Under the pieces are notes generated by a model. It worked only from the letters and a program-made list of their open reading frames with translations. It did no database searches and was not told the DNA's origin. Source: Mollicutes bacterium (GTDB lineage: Bacteria > Bacillota_I > Bacilli_A > Izemoplasmatales > Izemoplasmataceae). From it: a stretch of 60,980 bases of DNA. The position numbers and the translations under genes are program-made. Position 1 is the first letter of the stretch; each line of letters opens with the position of its first letter. The stretch is taken from assembly GCA_003553945.1 (NCBI GenBank), contig PWEL01000029.1, forward strand, positions 1 through 60,980, read 5' to 3'. Positions 7,860 through 15,844 of the stretch are shown in pieces.

Positions 7860-8376
7860 CAATAGCCTCCTCGTCTGAATCTGCAGTCTTTTCCCTAAGA
7901 AGGAAGAACAGCCAGAGCATTATGACACCGGTGAGCGCCCCGGCGAAATCCGTGTAGATATCCTCGATCGCCATATGGCGCCCGGGCACAAAGTACTGAT
8001 AGAACTCATCGACAATCCCCACAATCAGACCGAGCAACGCTGCATTCACATACGACATGGGCGCGGGGAGCACATACATCTGTGCCGTCGCGAACCAAAC
8101 GCCCAGAAACAGATACAGCATGAAATGTGCAGCGGTGCGCAGAACGTTGTGCACCTCCGCCGGGTCGGCCTCGTCGATGCGCTCTGATGCGACGACTGCG
8201 AGCACGTCCATGACCACATCGTTGACCGAGGAGGAGAGTTCGGCGGATGACTCGCCATCCTGCGCGGAGAATGAAAAGATCAGCACCACCCAGGCAATCG
8301 CAAGCCCCCAGGCGAGCACCGCCCGCGTGGCCCTACGCGTCAATAATCGGCTTGGCATTGTCATAAAAGAGCGCAT
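7825..8376 (-). CDS. VanZ-family membrane protein
   Basis: 183 residues with about four membrane helices. After the first helix comes FSAQDGESS, the usual F(S)SQ-x-G-x-xS signature of VanZ-like proteins, and near the end GIVDEFYQYFVPGRHMAIEDIYTDFAG, also typical (motif residues DE, Q, P-R and D-N/D-G positions). VanZ homologues contribute to teicoplanin resistance or membrane/envelope quality; the biochemistry is not established. It overlaps the CpsB-like gene upstream by 44 bp and the desulfhydrase-like gene downstream by 35 bp. Confidence 0.85.
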   Translation of the reverse strand: MRSFMTMPSRLLTRRATRAVLAWGLAIAWVVLIFSFSAQDGESSAELSSSVNDVVMDVLAVVASERIDEADPAEVHNVLRTAAHFMLYLFLGVWFATAQMYVLPAPMSYVNAALLGLIVGIVDEFYQYFVPGRHMAIEDIYTDFAGALTGVIMLWLFFLLREKTADSDEEAIDGDNTDSSTDA

Positions 8377-9022
8377 CCGCGACTTTCTTTCCTTTCTTGC
8401 GTTTCACATAATCATAGGCTTTCTTCATGGTCCGCGCATGACGGGGGCTGTGCAAATCGCTCGCCACCAGGTCGACGAGGTCCTCCTTCAGAAGCTTCCG
8501 GGCCAGGCGGTTGAACTGGGGCTGGCCCTTCTTGATGAGATGCTTGGCCGTCACCTGAAGGAGCGCCCCCTGCGCTTTCACTTCCTCCCACGCTTCTAGC
8601 GAGACATCGGGATATCTCTCGGGGTGCGCGATTATCAGCACATAATCATAAAGCTTGAGTTCATAGGCGATCTCCTCGATATCCGCATCACGCATCATGA
8701 AGTCCACGAGTATATACGGCGTGCCGTTAAGGGACGGCGCCTGATCGATGAATTCGAAGAGTTCATCGCTTTCATCTATTTCCGAACCGATATAGAGCTT
8801 AACGCCGATGCCGGCCTCCGTCGCTTTCTCTCTTAGTGTTTCAAGTCTTTCGTGGTACGTCTCATAACTTTCCATAAAAGAGCGCCATGTGGAAAAATGC
8901 GGGGTCGCGAACACGTGGGAGATGCCCGCCTTCTCCATCGCTTCGAGTGCTTCAAGCGCCTCCTCGTAGTCCTCGACGCCGTCATCGACGCCTGGAAGTA
9001 TATGGGTGTGGGTATCGATCAT
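8333..9022 (-). CDS. CpsB/YwqE-type manganese-dependent tyrosine-protein phosphatase (PHP domain)
   Basis: The ATG at 9022 is preferred over an in-frame GTG at 9031 because GAGAGGTG is 6 nt ahead of it. The PHP domain has DTHTHILPGVDDG at the start (metal-binding His residues), ATPHF, IIAHPERY and ASDLHS, in the order found in CpsB/CapC/YwqE phosphatases that dephosphorylate the tyrosine kinase of capsule and exopolysaccharide systems. No BY-kinase or capsule genes are in view, so its partner lies elsewhere or it acts on another phosphoester. Confidence 0.85.
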   Translation of the reverse strand: MIDTHTHILPGVDDGVEDYEEALEALEAMEKAGISHVFATPHFSTWRSFMESYETYHERLETLREKATEAGIGVKLYIGSEIDESDELFEFIDQAPSLNGTPYILVDFMMRDADIEEIAYELKLYDYVLIIAHPERYPDVSLEAWEEVKAQGALLQVTAKHLIKKGQPQFNRLARKLLKEDLVDLVASDLHSPRHARTMKKAYDYVKRKKGKKVADALFYDNAKPIIDA

Positions 9023-9069
9023 GCCGTTCACCTCTCAGTCATTTGTCTCGCAGGCAAAAGCCCTGCATG

Positions 9070-9657
9070 CTATGTTGCATCCTTTCGTTCAACGAGCGCG
9101 GTGACGATCGACTTCAATGCCTCCGCGAAGTCATTGAAATCACGGGGTGGCGCATCGCACTCATGTGCCACGGGGATATGGATGAAACCGGCGGGAACAT
9201 CCGCATGACGCAATGCGCGATAGAAAAGGTCGTTGCACACGTAGCCACCGGCGCTCAATGACCTTTCATAAGGTATGCCGCTCGATGCGAGCGCCTCTAG
9301 GATCGCATCGACGGGAAGGGTCGTGAATATGCCGTCGGGGCCATCCGGGTCGATTGTTTCACCGGATTTTATGACGCCGGCCTCATCCGGACGCCGCGCA
9401 TCGTTGAGATTGACAGCGATCTGTTCTATTGACAAGCGCTTCCTCCCGCGCGCTTCGCCCATCATGAGTATCGCATCGGGACGCTGTTCATCCATATGCC
9501 GTTTGAGCGTCGTGAACGCGTCCTTGTAGCGAACGGGAAGAACGACCTTGATCAGCTTGCAGCGTACGTGCGTTTCGGGAAGGGCGTTGATGATCTCTTC
9601 CGAGGCATTCCAGGAAGCACCGCCGAAGGGCTTGAAGGCTGTGAACATGATACGCAT
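9070..9657 (-). CDS. pcp: Pyroglutamyl-peptidase I (pyrrolidone-carboxylate peptidase)
   Basis: Starting at ATG 9657 (GAGGTG 7 nt upstream) the protein is 195 residues, slightly shorter than the usual 205-215. It begins with MFTAFKPFGG and keeps the catalytic triad at near-standard positions: Glu78 in GRKRLSIEQIAVN, Cys141 in GGYVCNDLFY and His165 in HIPVAHE. Peptidase family C15 removes N-terminal pyroglutamate from peptides in the cytoplasm. It sits 10 bp after a lipoprotein protease gene, so the two are almost certainly co-transcribed, which suggests a peptide-use context. Confidence 0.92.
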   Translation of the reverse strand: MRIMFTAFKPFGGASWNASEEIINALPETHVRCKLIKVVLPVRYKDAFTTLKRHMDEQRPDAILMMGEARGRKRLSIEQIAVNLNDARRPDEAGVIKSGETIDPDGPDGIFTTLPVDAILEALASSGIPYERSLSAGGYVCNDLFYRALRHADVPAGFIHIPVAHECDAPPRDFNDFAEALKSIVTALVERKDAT

Positions 9658-9667
9658 GAGAAACACC

Positions 9668-10402
9668 TCACTCTGTGATATCGATTCCGTTCTCCTCCAG
9701 ATATTCAACCACAACATCGAGAGGGATGGACATATTCACCTCGCCGGCCTCGCCTTCCCCGCTCCAGGTGTTGATACCGAGAAGATTCCCCTCGACATCG
9801 GCAAGGGCGCCGCCGCTATGCCCCGTGAAAATCAAGGCGCTGTGCGAATGGACCGGGAAATCAACTTCATCGACATGTACCATCCCGAGATATTCGCCGA
9901 ACGTCACAATGCCATCGACCGCTTTCGGATTGCCGGCGGCGAGCAGAAGCTCGCCACGCTCAGGAGGCTCGTCGAGCCGGGCCGGGACATCGATAGGAAC
10001 GGCGGACTCCGCATTTCCTTCAAAGCGCAGAAGCGCAAGCTCCTTCTCCATGCAGGCATCCACAAGCACGGCGGAGATGGGGACCGCCTCCGCTGCGGGG
10101 ATGACTGTGATGTCGCGGGATTCATACTCCTCATCAAAGATTACATGATGATTGGTCACCGCGTAGTAGTCATTCCCGACACGAGCGACAACAACGCCGC
10201 TCCCCTGCTTAGACCTCGACGCCGTGAACCACTCTGAATGAAATTCGGTCTCCACACCTACATTGGAATGGCGAAGGGTCCTTCTTCCTTCCATCATGCG
10301 CGCCTCCATGGATTCCTCTTCAAGCGCGGGGAGCGCTTCTTCCAATAGCCCGCAGCCGCTTAGCATCAAGGCAAGCATTAACAACGGCACAAGACGTTTC
10401 AT
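9668..10402 (-). CDS. Trypsin-like serine protease lipoprotein
   Basis: The ATG at 10402 gives a lipoprotein signal (MKRLVPLLMLALMLSGC, Cys17), so 244 residues anchored outside the membrane. The chymotrypsin-fold pattern is clear: VTNHHVIFD (His86) and FTGHSGGAL (nucleophile Ser196). The segment that normally reads D-L-A-L-L has Glu (ELALLRF, Glu121) where the catalytic Asp is expected, so the triad is His-Glu-Ser or the Asp is elsewhere. It lacks a PDZ domain, so it is DegP-like only in its catalytic part. It is the first gene of a long operon continuing to pcp. Confidence 0.85.
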   Translation of the reverse strand: MKRLVPLLMLALMLSGCGLLEEALPALEEESMEARMMEGRRTLRHSNVGVETEFHSEWFTASRSKQGSGVVVARVGNDYYAVTNHHVIFDEEYESRDITVIPAAEAVPISAVLVDACMEKELALLRFEGNAESAVPIDVPARLDEPPERGELLLAAGNPKAVDGIVTFGEYLGMVHVDEVDFPVHSHSALIFTGHSGGALADVEGNLLGINTWSGEGEAGEVNMSIPLDVVVEYLEENGIDITE

Positions 10403-10423
10403 CACATACCATTTCCTCTTTCC

Positions 10424-10452
10424 ATTATACATAAGCGCACGAAAAAACCCAA
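10424..10452 (-). promoter_or_regulatory. Promoter of the protease-pcp operon
   Basis: Minus strand TTGGGT (10452-10447), 17 bp, TATAAT (10429-10424). The predicted start is only about 15 nt before the ATG, so the leader is very short. Confidence 0.55.
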
Positions 10453-10499
10453 TCGAAATCGAAGCGGAAACATCCGGCGGCAAGCTCGGGATATATAGC

Positions 10500-10528
10500 T
10501 TGAAATCGAGGCGGAGAGCTGCTACAAT
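10500..10528 (+). promoter_or_regulatory. Promoter of the thermonuclease lipoprotein gene
   Basis: TTGAAA (10500-10505), 17-bp spacer, TACAAT (10523-10528), followed by AACGAGGAGG and the ATG at 10558. It diverges from the protease promoter. Confidence 0.75.
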
Positions 10529-10557
10529 TGCGTAGATAAATAACGAGGAGGCCATGT

Positions 10558-11943
10558 ATGAAAAAACTTCTTATCAGCGCTCTGGTCCTGTTCTCTTCCT
10601 GGATGCTCACCGCCTGCGGGACAGGTATAGACATCACATTCAAGATTGACGGCGAGACCTATGAAACGCTGCAACTCGATGAAGCGGGGGGCCTGCCGCG
10701 CTTCCCTTCCCCCGAGGAGGAAGACAGGTTCTTCCTGGGGTGGCATTACGATGAAACCTGGGACGAGCGCGTAGGCTACCATGATACGTTCGAAGAGAGC
10801 ACGACACTATACGGGCGCTTCATGGAGGACGACGGCACGTTGAACACGAAACTCACCGACGAACTCGACATCCCCGACTATGAGGGGAAGGACTTCTTCG
10901 AAGATGGCATCGGTGAAGTCAGCCTCCTCTCATGCCGTGATGGGGACACTGCGGACTTCACCGACGGCGAGGAGGATTTCCGGGTCCGCTATCTGGGCAT
11001 GGACACCCCCGAATCCGGTCATACCTACGAACCCTGGGGTCCGGCGGCAAGCGCCTACGCCTGTGAGATGAAGGAAGGCGCCGACACGATTGTCCTTGAA
11101 AGGGAGCCGGAAGAGAGCGAGAGAGGCACCTTCGGCCGTGAACTCGCCTATGTATGGGTCGACGGACGGCTGCTCAATCTCGAGCTCATCGAACTCGCCT
11201 ACAGCTACGCCGAAGGCGTCGCGGGCTATCGCTACGGCAGGGAGATGGCGCTCGGGGAGGAGAAGGCCGCGCGGACCGGCCGCCGCCTCTACGGCGAGGA
11301 CGACCCTCATTTCTCCTATGAAGACCCTATCGGCGTCTCCATACAGACCTTGATTGAGAATCCGGAAGACTACATGACGCAATCGGTCAACATCGAAGGG
11401 ACCGTGACCGCCACAGTCGGCAGCCACGCCTTTATAGAAGAGGACGGCCACGCCCTCTTCTTCTACGTCGGCTACGAAAGCAGCGACCGCCTTCAAACCG
11501 GAAACGACGTACGCATAGAAAACGCCCAGTTCTACATGGACGGCAAGCCGTTCGAAGGCCCGTTCCTCACCAATGCACTCCATGCAGACATCTCTTACAG
11601 GGGAAGCAGCGATATAGAGGTCCGTGAAGCCCCTTTCGATGCCATAGGCTTCGAGGAGACGGGACTTCGCTATCACTATGAAGATTTAACCATCACAGAC
11701 ATCGATGCTGAAGCGTTCCGTTTCACGGTTGAGGACGCAAACGGCGAAACGATGCACGTCTATCAGCTGCAGGAACCGAAGCTCAGAAACGACACAGAAC
11801 ACTCCCTGATACCCGAAGCACATCGCCTTGACTATGAAGACATCGACACTGGTGACGTCGTCGATATCACAGTCAATGTCATCAAGAGACACGGCGAGAT
11901 CGCCTTCACCCTCGCACACAGGGATGACATCGTCATAGAATGA
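10558..11943 (+). CDS. Secreted thermonuclease (SNase) lipoprotein with InlB-type repeat
   Basis: 461 residues with a lipoprotein signal (lipobox LTAC, Cys20). Residues about 26-88 form a Listeria-Bacteroides/InlB-type beta repeat (GWHYDETWDERV ending in TTLYGRF). The staphylococcal nuclease domain spans about 120-270: DGDT (128-131) binds calcium, and the catalytic residues match Arg144 and Glu152 in RYLGMDTPE and Arg194 in GTFGRELAYVW. Residues 280-460 look like two OB-type beta domains (VNIEGTVTATVGSHAFIEEDG). It should degrade extracellular DNA/RNA at the cell surface. It has its own promoter and terminator. Confidence 0.92.
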   Translation: MKKLLISALVLFSSWMLTACGTGIDITFKIDGETYETLQLDEAGGLPRFPSPEEEDRFFLGWHYDETWDERVGYHDTFEESTTLYGRFMEDDGTLNTKLTDELDIPDYEGKDFFEDGIGEVSLLSCRDGDTADFTDGEEDFRVRYLGMDTPESGHTYEPWGPAASAYACEMKEGADTIVLEREPEESERGTFGRELAYVWVDGRLLNLELIELAYSYAEGVAGYRYGREMALGEEKAARTGRRLYGEDDPHFSYEDPIGVSIQTLIENPEDYMTQSVNIEGTVTATVGSHAFIEEDGHALFFYVGYESSDRLQTGNDVRIENAQFYMDGKPFEGPFLTNALHADISYRGSSDIEVREAPFDAIGFEETGLRYHYEDLTITDIDAEAFRFTVEDANGETMHVYQLQEPKLRNDTEHSLIPEAHRLDYEDIDTGDVVDITVNVIKRHGEIAFTLAHRDDIVIE

Positions 11944-11948
11944 AAAGA

Positions 11949-11980
11949 CGAAGCGCGCATTCCTGCGCGCTTCGGTTTTT
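11949..11980. terminator. Bidirectional terminator between nuclease and desaturase genes
   Basis: GAAGCGCGCA-TTCC-TGCGCGCTTC followed by GGTTTTT. The convergent desaturase gene ends inside the same element (its stop is at 11981-11979); A residues precede the hairpin for the other direction. Confidence 0.8.
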
Positions 11981-13463
11981 ATTCAAGGTCTTTTTTAAGT
12001 TCCTGGGTGACGAGCTTGCCGCTGGTGATCGCGATGGGCACCCCGGCGCCGGGGTGGGCGCTGCTTCCGGCGAAATAGAGATTCCTGACATAGGGGTGGA
12101 CGTTCTTCGGGCGCCAGTAGTTGCTCTGAAAGAGCGTGGGGGCGAGGCCGAACGTCGACCCGTACATGGCGTTCAGATCCCCTTCGAAATCCTTCGGTGT
12201 CATGATCTTTAGGACATCGATCTGTTCGTCGATATCCTCAAGACCCTCGATGGATCTGAGCTTCTTGAAGACCTTTTCCTTGTAATCTTCAAGCGTGGCG
12301 TCATCCCACGTCGCTTTTGAAGTCTTGAGTTCGGGGACAGGGACGAGCACATAGAGATTCTCCTTGCCTTCCGGCGCAACGGTCTCATCCACCTGCGAGG
12401 GGCTGTAGATATAGAAGGCGGGGTCGCTCGGGAGCTTGCCGCTGAAGATCTCACGAAGGTTCTCGTCGAAATCATTGCCGAAATAGAGATTATGGACCGT
12501 GAGGGACGGGACTTTCTTGTTGAGGCCTATGTAGAAGAGAAGCACACTGCAGGAATAGTCCATCGAATGGATCTTCTTCTCCGTATATTTCCCTTTCGCC
12601 GTTTTATCCTTGATGAGGTTGTTCATCGCATAGGGGAAGTCGGCGTTCATGATGACCGCGTCGCTATAGACTGGAGTGCCGTTTATTTTGACGCCCTTCG
12701 TCTGCTTGTTGGCGAAGAGCACCTCCTCGACTTCCGTATTCAGCTTCACGGTACCGCCGAGTTCCTTGAAACGCTTCTCGAGCGCTTCAACATAGCTATA
12801 CATGCCGCCCTTGCTGTAGGAGACACCGTAAAGCGTCTCGATCATGGGGATGATGGTATAGATGGATGGGCCCTTCCTCGGGCTTATGCCGATATAGAGT
12901 GTCTGAAAGCTTAGCAGTTTCTGTATCTTCTCATCATCGACATACTTGCTGATGGCGTGATGGGCGCTGTCGAAAGTCCTGAGCTTGAGGCCCTGTCTCA
13001 ATGTCTTCGGATTATAGAAATCACGGGGGCTTCTGAAACTCTTCTCGATGAAGTGGTTCTTCGCGACAAGATACTTCTCATACGTCTCGTTGAGATATTT
13101 GAGATACCCTTTGGCCACATCCTCACCGCGCTTTTCGAGGTCGTCGATCAGATCCACGAGGTTCGTGTTGACCGCCATCTTCTCCCCGTCGGGGAAGGTC
13201 ACATTGTAGATGGGGTCGAGATACTCGAAGCTGATGTAATCTTCTGGGTCGGCGCCCGTATAGGAAAGCACGTCGTTATAGATATGAGGCATCATGACGA
13301 TTGTCGGGCCGACATCGAACATGAAACCGCCCTTCTCGATACGGCTCATCTTGCCGCCGAGCTGATTCCTGCGTTCGTAGATCGTCACATCATAGCCGTC
13401 GCTCTGCAGCATGAGGGCGGCGCTGAGTCCGGCGACACCGCCGCCGACGACACTTATCTTCAT
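11979..13463 (-). CDS. Carotenoid desaturase, CrtI/CrtN family (phytoene or dehydrosqualene desaturase)
   Basis: 494 residues. The N-terminal FAD-binding dinucleotide fold reads VVGGGVAGLSAALML (residues 4-18) with the acidic end in YERR and GGKMSRIE, then FDVGPTIVMMP, standard in CrtI/CrtN. The C-terminus has the family closing motif NLYFAGSSAHPGAGVPIAITSG. These enzymes dehydrogenate a C40 (phytoene) or C30 (dehydrosqualene) chain at the membrane; the chain length cannot be set from sequence alone. It is divergent from a phytoene/squalene synthase-type gene 147 bp away, which makes a carotenoid role firm. AAAGGAG is 7 nt before the ATG. Confidence 0.93.
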   Translation of the reverse strand: MKISVVGGGVAGLSAALMLQSDGYDVTIYERRNQLGGKMSRIEKGGFMFDVGPTIVMMPHIYNDVLSYTGADPEDYISFEYLDPIYNVTFPDGEKMAVNTNLVDLIDDLEKRGEDVAKGYLKYLNETYEKYLVAKNHFIEKSFRSPRDFYNPKTLRQGLKLRTFDSAHHAISKYVDDEKIQKLLSFQTLYIGISPRKGPSIYTIIPMIETLYGVSYSKGGMYSYVEALEKRFKELGGTVKLNTEVEEVLFANKQTKGVKINGTPVYSDAVIMNADFPYAMNNLIKDKTAKGKYTEKKIHSMDYSCSVLLFYIGLNKKVPSLTVHNLYFGNDFDENLREIFSGKLPSDPAFYIYSPSQVDETVAPEGKENLYVLVPVPELKTSKATWDDATLEDYKEKVFKKLRSIEGLEDIDEQIDVLKIMTPKDFEGDLNAMYGSTFGLAPTLFQSNYWRPKNVHPYVRNLYFAGSSAHPGAGVPIAITSGKLVTQELKKDLE

Positions 13464-13483
13464 AACATCACTCCTTTAAGGTC

Positions 13484-13512
13484 ATTCTAATGCATATATT
13501 TTACAAAGTAAA
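13484..13512 (-). promoter_or_regulatory. Promoter of the carotenoid desaturase with an overlapping palindrome
   Basis: Minus strand TTTACT (13512-13507), 17 bp, TAGAAT (13489-13484). The -35 end is part of a perfect inverted repeat TTTAC-AAA-GTAAA (13500-13512), which could be an operator for a regulator. No regulator gene is next to it. Confidence 0.45.
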
Positions 13513-13551
13513 GTAAGGGCGTCATTTTCCGATTTATCAAAGGCGCGTCAA

Positions 13552-13580
13552 TTTACAAACAACCGTATTTCCGTTATAAT
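13552..13580 (+). promoter_or_regulatory. Promoter of the crtM/B-type operon
   Basis: TTTACA (13552-13557), 17 bp, TATAAT (13575-13580). The synthase ATG at 13611 follows a TGGGGG ribosome site. It diverges from the desaturase promoter. Confidence 0.75.
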
Positions 13581-13610
13581 AAAGAAAGCATATGATATGG
13601 GGGTTTTCTC

Positions 13611-14471
13611 ATGGACAAGTACGAACATGTGCGCCAGATCATCGAAGATTCGAGTGTCACCTTCTCCAAGGCCTTCGGTGAACTCGAAGAGAACAAGCGG
13701 AACGCTGTGTTCTCCATCTATGCGTATTGTCGAATCGCCGATGACGCGGTGGATGTGGATGGTGACATCGACAAGGTCGATGAACTGGAGAAGAAAGTGA
13801 AGGACACCTTCAAAGGCGCCGTCCCCGACGACCCTGTCTTCGAGGCGCTGTATGAGACCATCATGCGCTACCCCAGCGACGAGAAACCCTACCTTGAACT
13901 GCTCGAAGCCATGCGCGACGACTACCACAACACCCCCATCAAAACCGAGGACGACCTGGAGGAATACTGCTACAAGGCGGCCGGCACGGTAGGACTCATG
14001 TTGATACCGGTGCTCGCGAGCCAGAGCTACAAGGAGAACTCCGGCAAGCTCAAGGACGTCGCCATCGAACTGGGAAAAGCCATGCAGCTGACCAACATCC
14101 TTCGCGATGTCAAGGAGGACCTCGGCCAGGGCCGTGTCTATTTCCCCGATGAAGCCATCGAAAAGCAGGGCATAAAGATCAAGACACTGCGCACGGGTAC
14201 AGTCACCGATGAATACAGGGCCCTCGTCGAGCACTATATCAAGAAAGCGAAAGAAAAATACCAGGTCTTTTATGACAACGCGGACCTCTTCGACAAGGAT
14301 GCGGTCCTCCCCACGTATATCGCCGCCAAGTTCTATGAAGGCATCCTCGATGAGATCCGCAAAGCAGGGCATACCAATGTCTCACGACGTCATTTCGTCA
14401 GCAGCATCCGCAAATTCTTTATAAAGCGCCGCGCGAAGCGCGCCCTCAAAAAACGGGGCATCCTCGAATGA
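13611..14471 (+). CDS. Phytoene/dehydrosqualene synthase (CrtB/CrtM family)
   Basis: 286 residues. Both Asp-rich prenyl-diphosphate sites are present: YAYCRIADDAVD (DDAVD at 44-48) and LTNILRDVKEDLGQGRVYFP near residue 160. The enzyme joins two prenyl diphosphates head to head: GGPP to phytoene or FPP to dehydrosqualene. Its stop overlaps the next gene by 4 bp (ATGA), so it is coupled to a prenyl-alcohol-kinase-like gene. Together with the divergent desaturase it makes a desaturated carotene; genes for end-group tailoring are not in view. Confidence 0.93.
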   Translation: MDKYEHVRQIIEDSSVTFSKAFGELEENKRNAVFSIYAYCRIADDAVDVDGDIDKVDELEKKVKDTFKGAVPDDPVFEALYETIMRYPSDEKPYLELLEAMRDDYHNTPIKTEDDLEEYCYKAAGTVGLMLIPVLASQSYKENSGKLKDVAIELGKAMQLTNILRDVKEDLGQGRVYFPDEAIEKQGIKIKTLRTGTVTDEYRALVEHYIKKAKEKYQVFYDNADLFDKDAVLPTYIAAKFYEGILDEIRKAGHTNVSRRHFVSSIRKFFIKRRAKRALKKRGILE

Positions 14472-15097
14472 TCGGGGTGGCGGTCTCTTATCTGTTCGTC
14501 GGGGCAGTACTTCTCCTCGCCTCATTCTTCGAAAGGATAAGACTTTTGAGCGACGAAGGGAGCCGGAAGCTCATCCACGTCGCTGTCGCGCACTGGATCC
14601 TGATCGCCATCGTCTTCTTTGAAGGGCGTCCCCTGCTCGCGAGTGTTGTGCCGGCCTCCTTCATCCTGCTCAACTACCTCTCCTACCGTTTCAACCTCCT
14701 CTCCGCCATGGAAAGGGACGAACGAAGAGCGGAGGACCTCGGGACCGTATACTACGCGATCTCCCTTACCATCGTATCCTATATCGCCTTCCGCTACGAC
14801 CTGCTCGCCCACGGGGCCATCGCCATCCTGGCCATGGGCTATGCGGACGGTCTCGGCGCCGTGCTGGGCAAACGTTTCGGCAGACGGAAGCTTTATCACA
14901 TGAAGACCTATATCGGCTCGCTCGCGGTGTTCTTTTTCACATTCGTCATCACCTATGGTTTCTTCCAGACCGCTTTCGTCACCGTGCTGGTATTATCCCT
15001 GGCCACCGCAGCGGTCGAGCTCTACACGCCGAAAGGCTTCGATAACCTCACTGTGCCCCTGTTCCTATTCTTCTCAGCGGTGGTGTTAATCCCGTGA
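14468..15097 (+). CDS. Phytol/dolichol kinase-like membrane protein (VTE5/SEC59 type)
   Basis: 209 residues with about six membrane helices. RKLIHVAVAHW (33-43) and GYADGLGAVLGKRFGRRKL (about 122-140) are the conserved blocks of the CTP-dependent polyprenol kinase family that contains dolichol kinase and the plant phytol kinase VTE5. It would phosphorylate a free prenyl alcohol at the membrane. It overlaps both the CrtB/CrtM-type gene (ATGA) and the DUF92 gene (GTGA), so all three are one translational unit. Substrate is inferred from the neighbours only. Confidence 0.82.
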   Translation: MIGVAVSYLFVGAVLLLASFFERIRLLSDEGSRKLIHVAVAHWILIAIVFFEGRPLLASVVPASFILLNYLSYRFNLLSAMERDERRAEDLGTVYYAISLTIVSYIAFRYDLLAHGAIAILAMGYADGLGAVLGKRFGRRKLYHMKTYIGSLAVFFFTFVITYGFFQTAFVTVLVLSLATAAVELYTPKGFDNLTVPLFLFFSAVVLIP

Positions 15098-15825
15098 CTT
15101 TTTTCATTATCGGTTTCACCCTAAGCGCCACCATCGCAATCGCCGCCTACTACAAACGCGCCCTCAATACAAGCGGCGCCATGAGCGCCATCATCACCGG
15201 AACCCTCGTCTTCGGATTCGGAGGGTTTTTCCCTTACCTCATATTCATCAGCTTCTTCGCCCTCTCGAGCGGCATCCAGTTCTTCACCGATACAAAACAG
15301 ACGGCGCAGCGCAGCTATAGGCAAGTGCTCGCCAACGGACTGATCGCCGTGCTCTTCATCACGCTATACTATCTAGAGGGTGAGACAATCTACTACGCCC
15401 TCTTCATCGGCAGCGTCGCAGTAAGCGCCGCTGACACGGCGAGCAGCGAGGTCGGCATACTCAGCAAGCGTTCGCCAGTCTCCATCTTCACCTTCCGCAG
15501 GATGGAAAAGGGCCTCAGCGGCGCCATCACGCCACTCGGCCTCGTCGCAGGCCTCCTCACAGCCCTTTTCTACGCCTTGCTCTCGCTCATCCCCCTCGGT
15601 CTCTCCTTCTTCATCCCCATCCTCATCACAGGGTTCCTCGGCACATTGATCGACAGCGCGCTCGGTACTGTGCAGGTCAAATACAAGCATAAAAAGACCA
15701 TCAGCGAAGAAAAAAGCGAAAACGCGACGCATTACGCCGGTTTCCGCTGGCTCGACAACGACCTGGTCAATTTCCTGACCAATGCCATCGCGGTCTCCGT
15801 GATGTTCATCATCTGGATCATCTAG
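15094..15825 (+). CDS. DUF92/TMEM19 family membrane protein (VTE6-like prenyl-phosphate kinase candidate)
   Basis: GTG start overlapping the upstream stop; 243 residues and about six membrane helices. The pattern LNTSGAMSAIITGTLVFGFGG near the start, the ADTASSEVGIL block (about 110-120) and the C-terminal GFRWLDNDLVNFLTNAI are characteristic of DUF92. The plant member VTE6 acts as phytyl-phosphate kinase, the step after VTE5. A VTE5-like plus VTE6-like pair directly behind a prenyl-diphosphate-using synthase suggests salvage of isoprenoid alcohols to diphosphates. Confidence 0.82.
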   Translation: MTFFIIGFTLSATIAIAAYYKRALNTSGAMSAIITGTLVFGFGGFFPYLIFISFFALSSGIQFFTDTKQTAQRSYRQVLANGLIAVLFITLYYLEGETIYYALFIGSVAVSAADTASSEVGILSKRSPVSIFTFRRMEKGLSGAITPLGLVAGLLTALFYALLSLIPLGLSFFIPILITGFLGTLIDSALGTVQVKYKHKKTISEEKSENATHYAGFRWLDNDLVNFLTNAIAVSVMFIIWII

Positions 15826-15844
15826 CGCCTCAAGGCGCTTTTTT
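15824..15844. terminator. Bidirectional terminator
   Basis: AGCGCC-TCA-AGGCGCT followed by six T on the plus strand. The stop codon of the convergent PHP gene (15845-15843) lies at its edge. Confidence 0.75.

Noticed and set aside
9548-10237. Plus-strand 229-codon frame across the pcp/protease region
   Set aside because: Shadow of two strong minus-strand genes with intact catalytic motifs.
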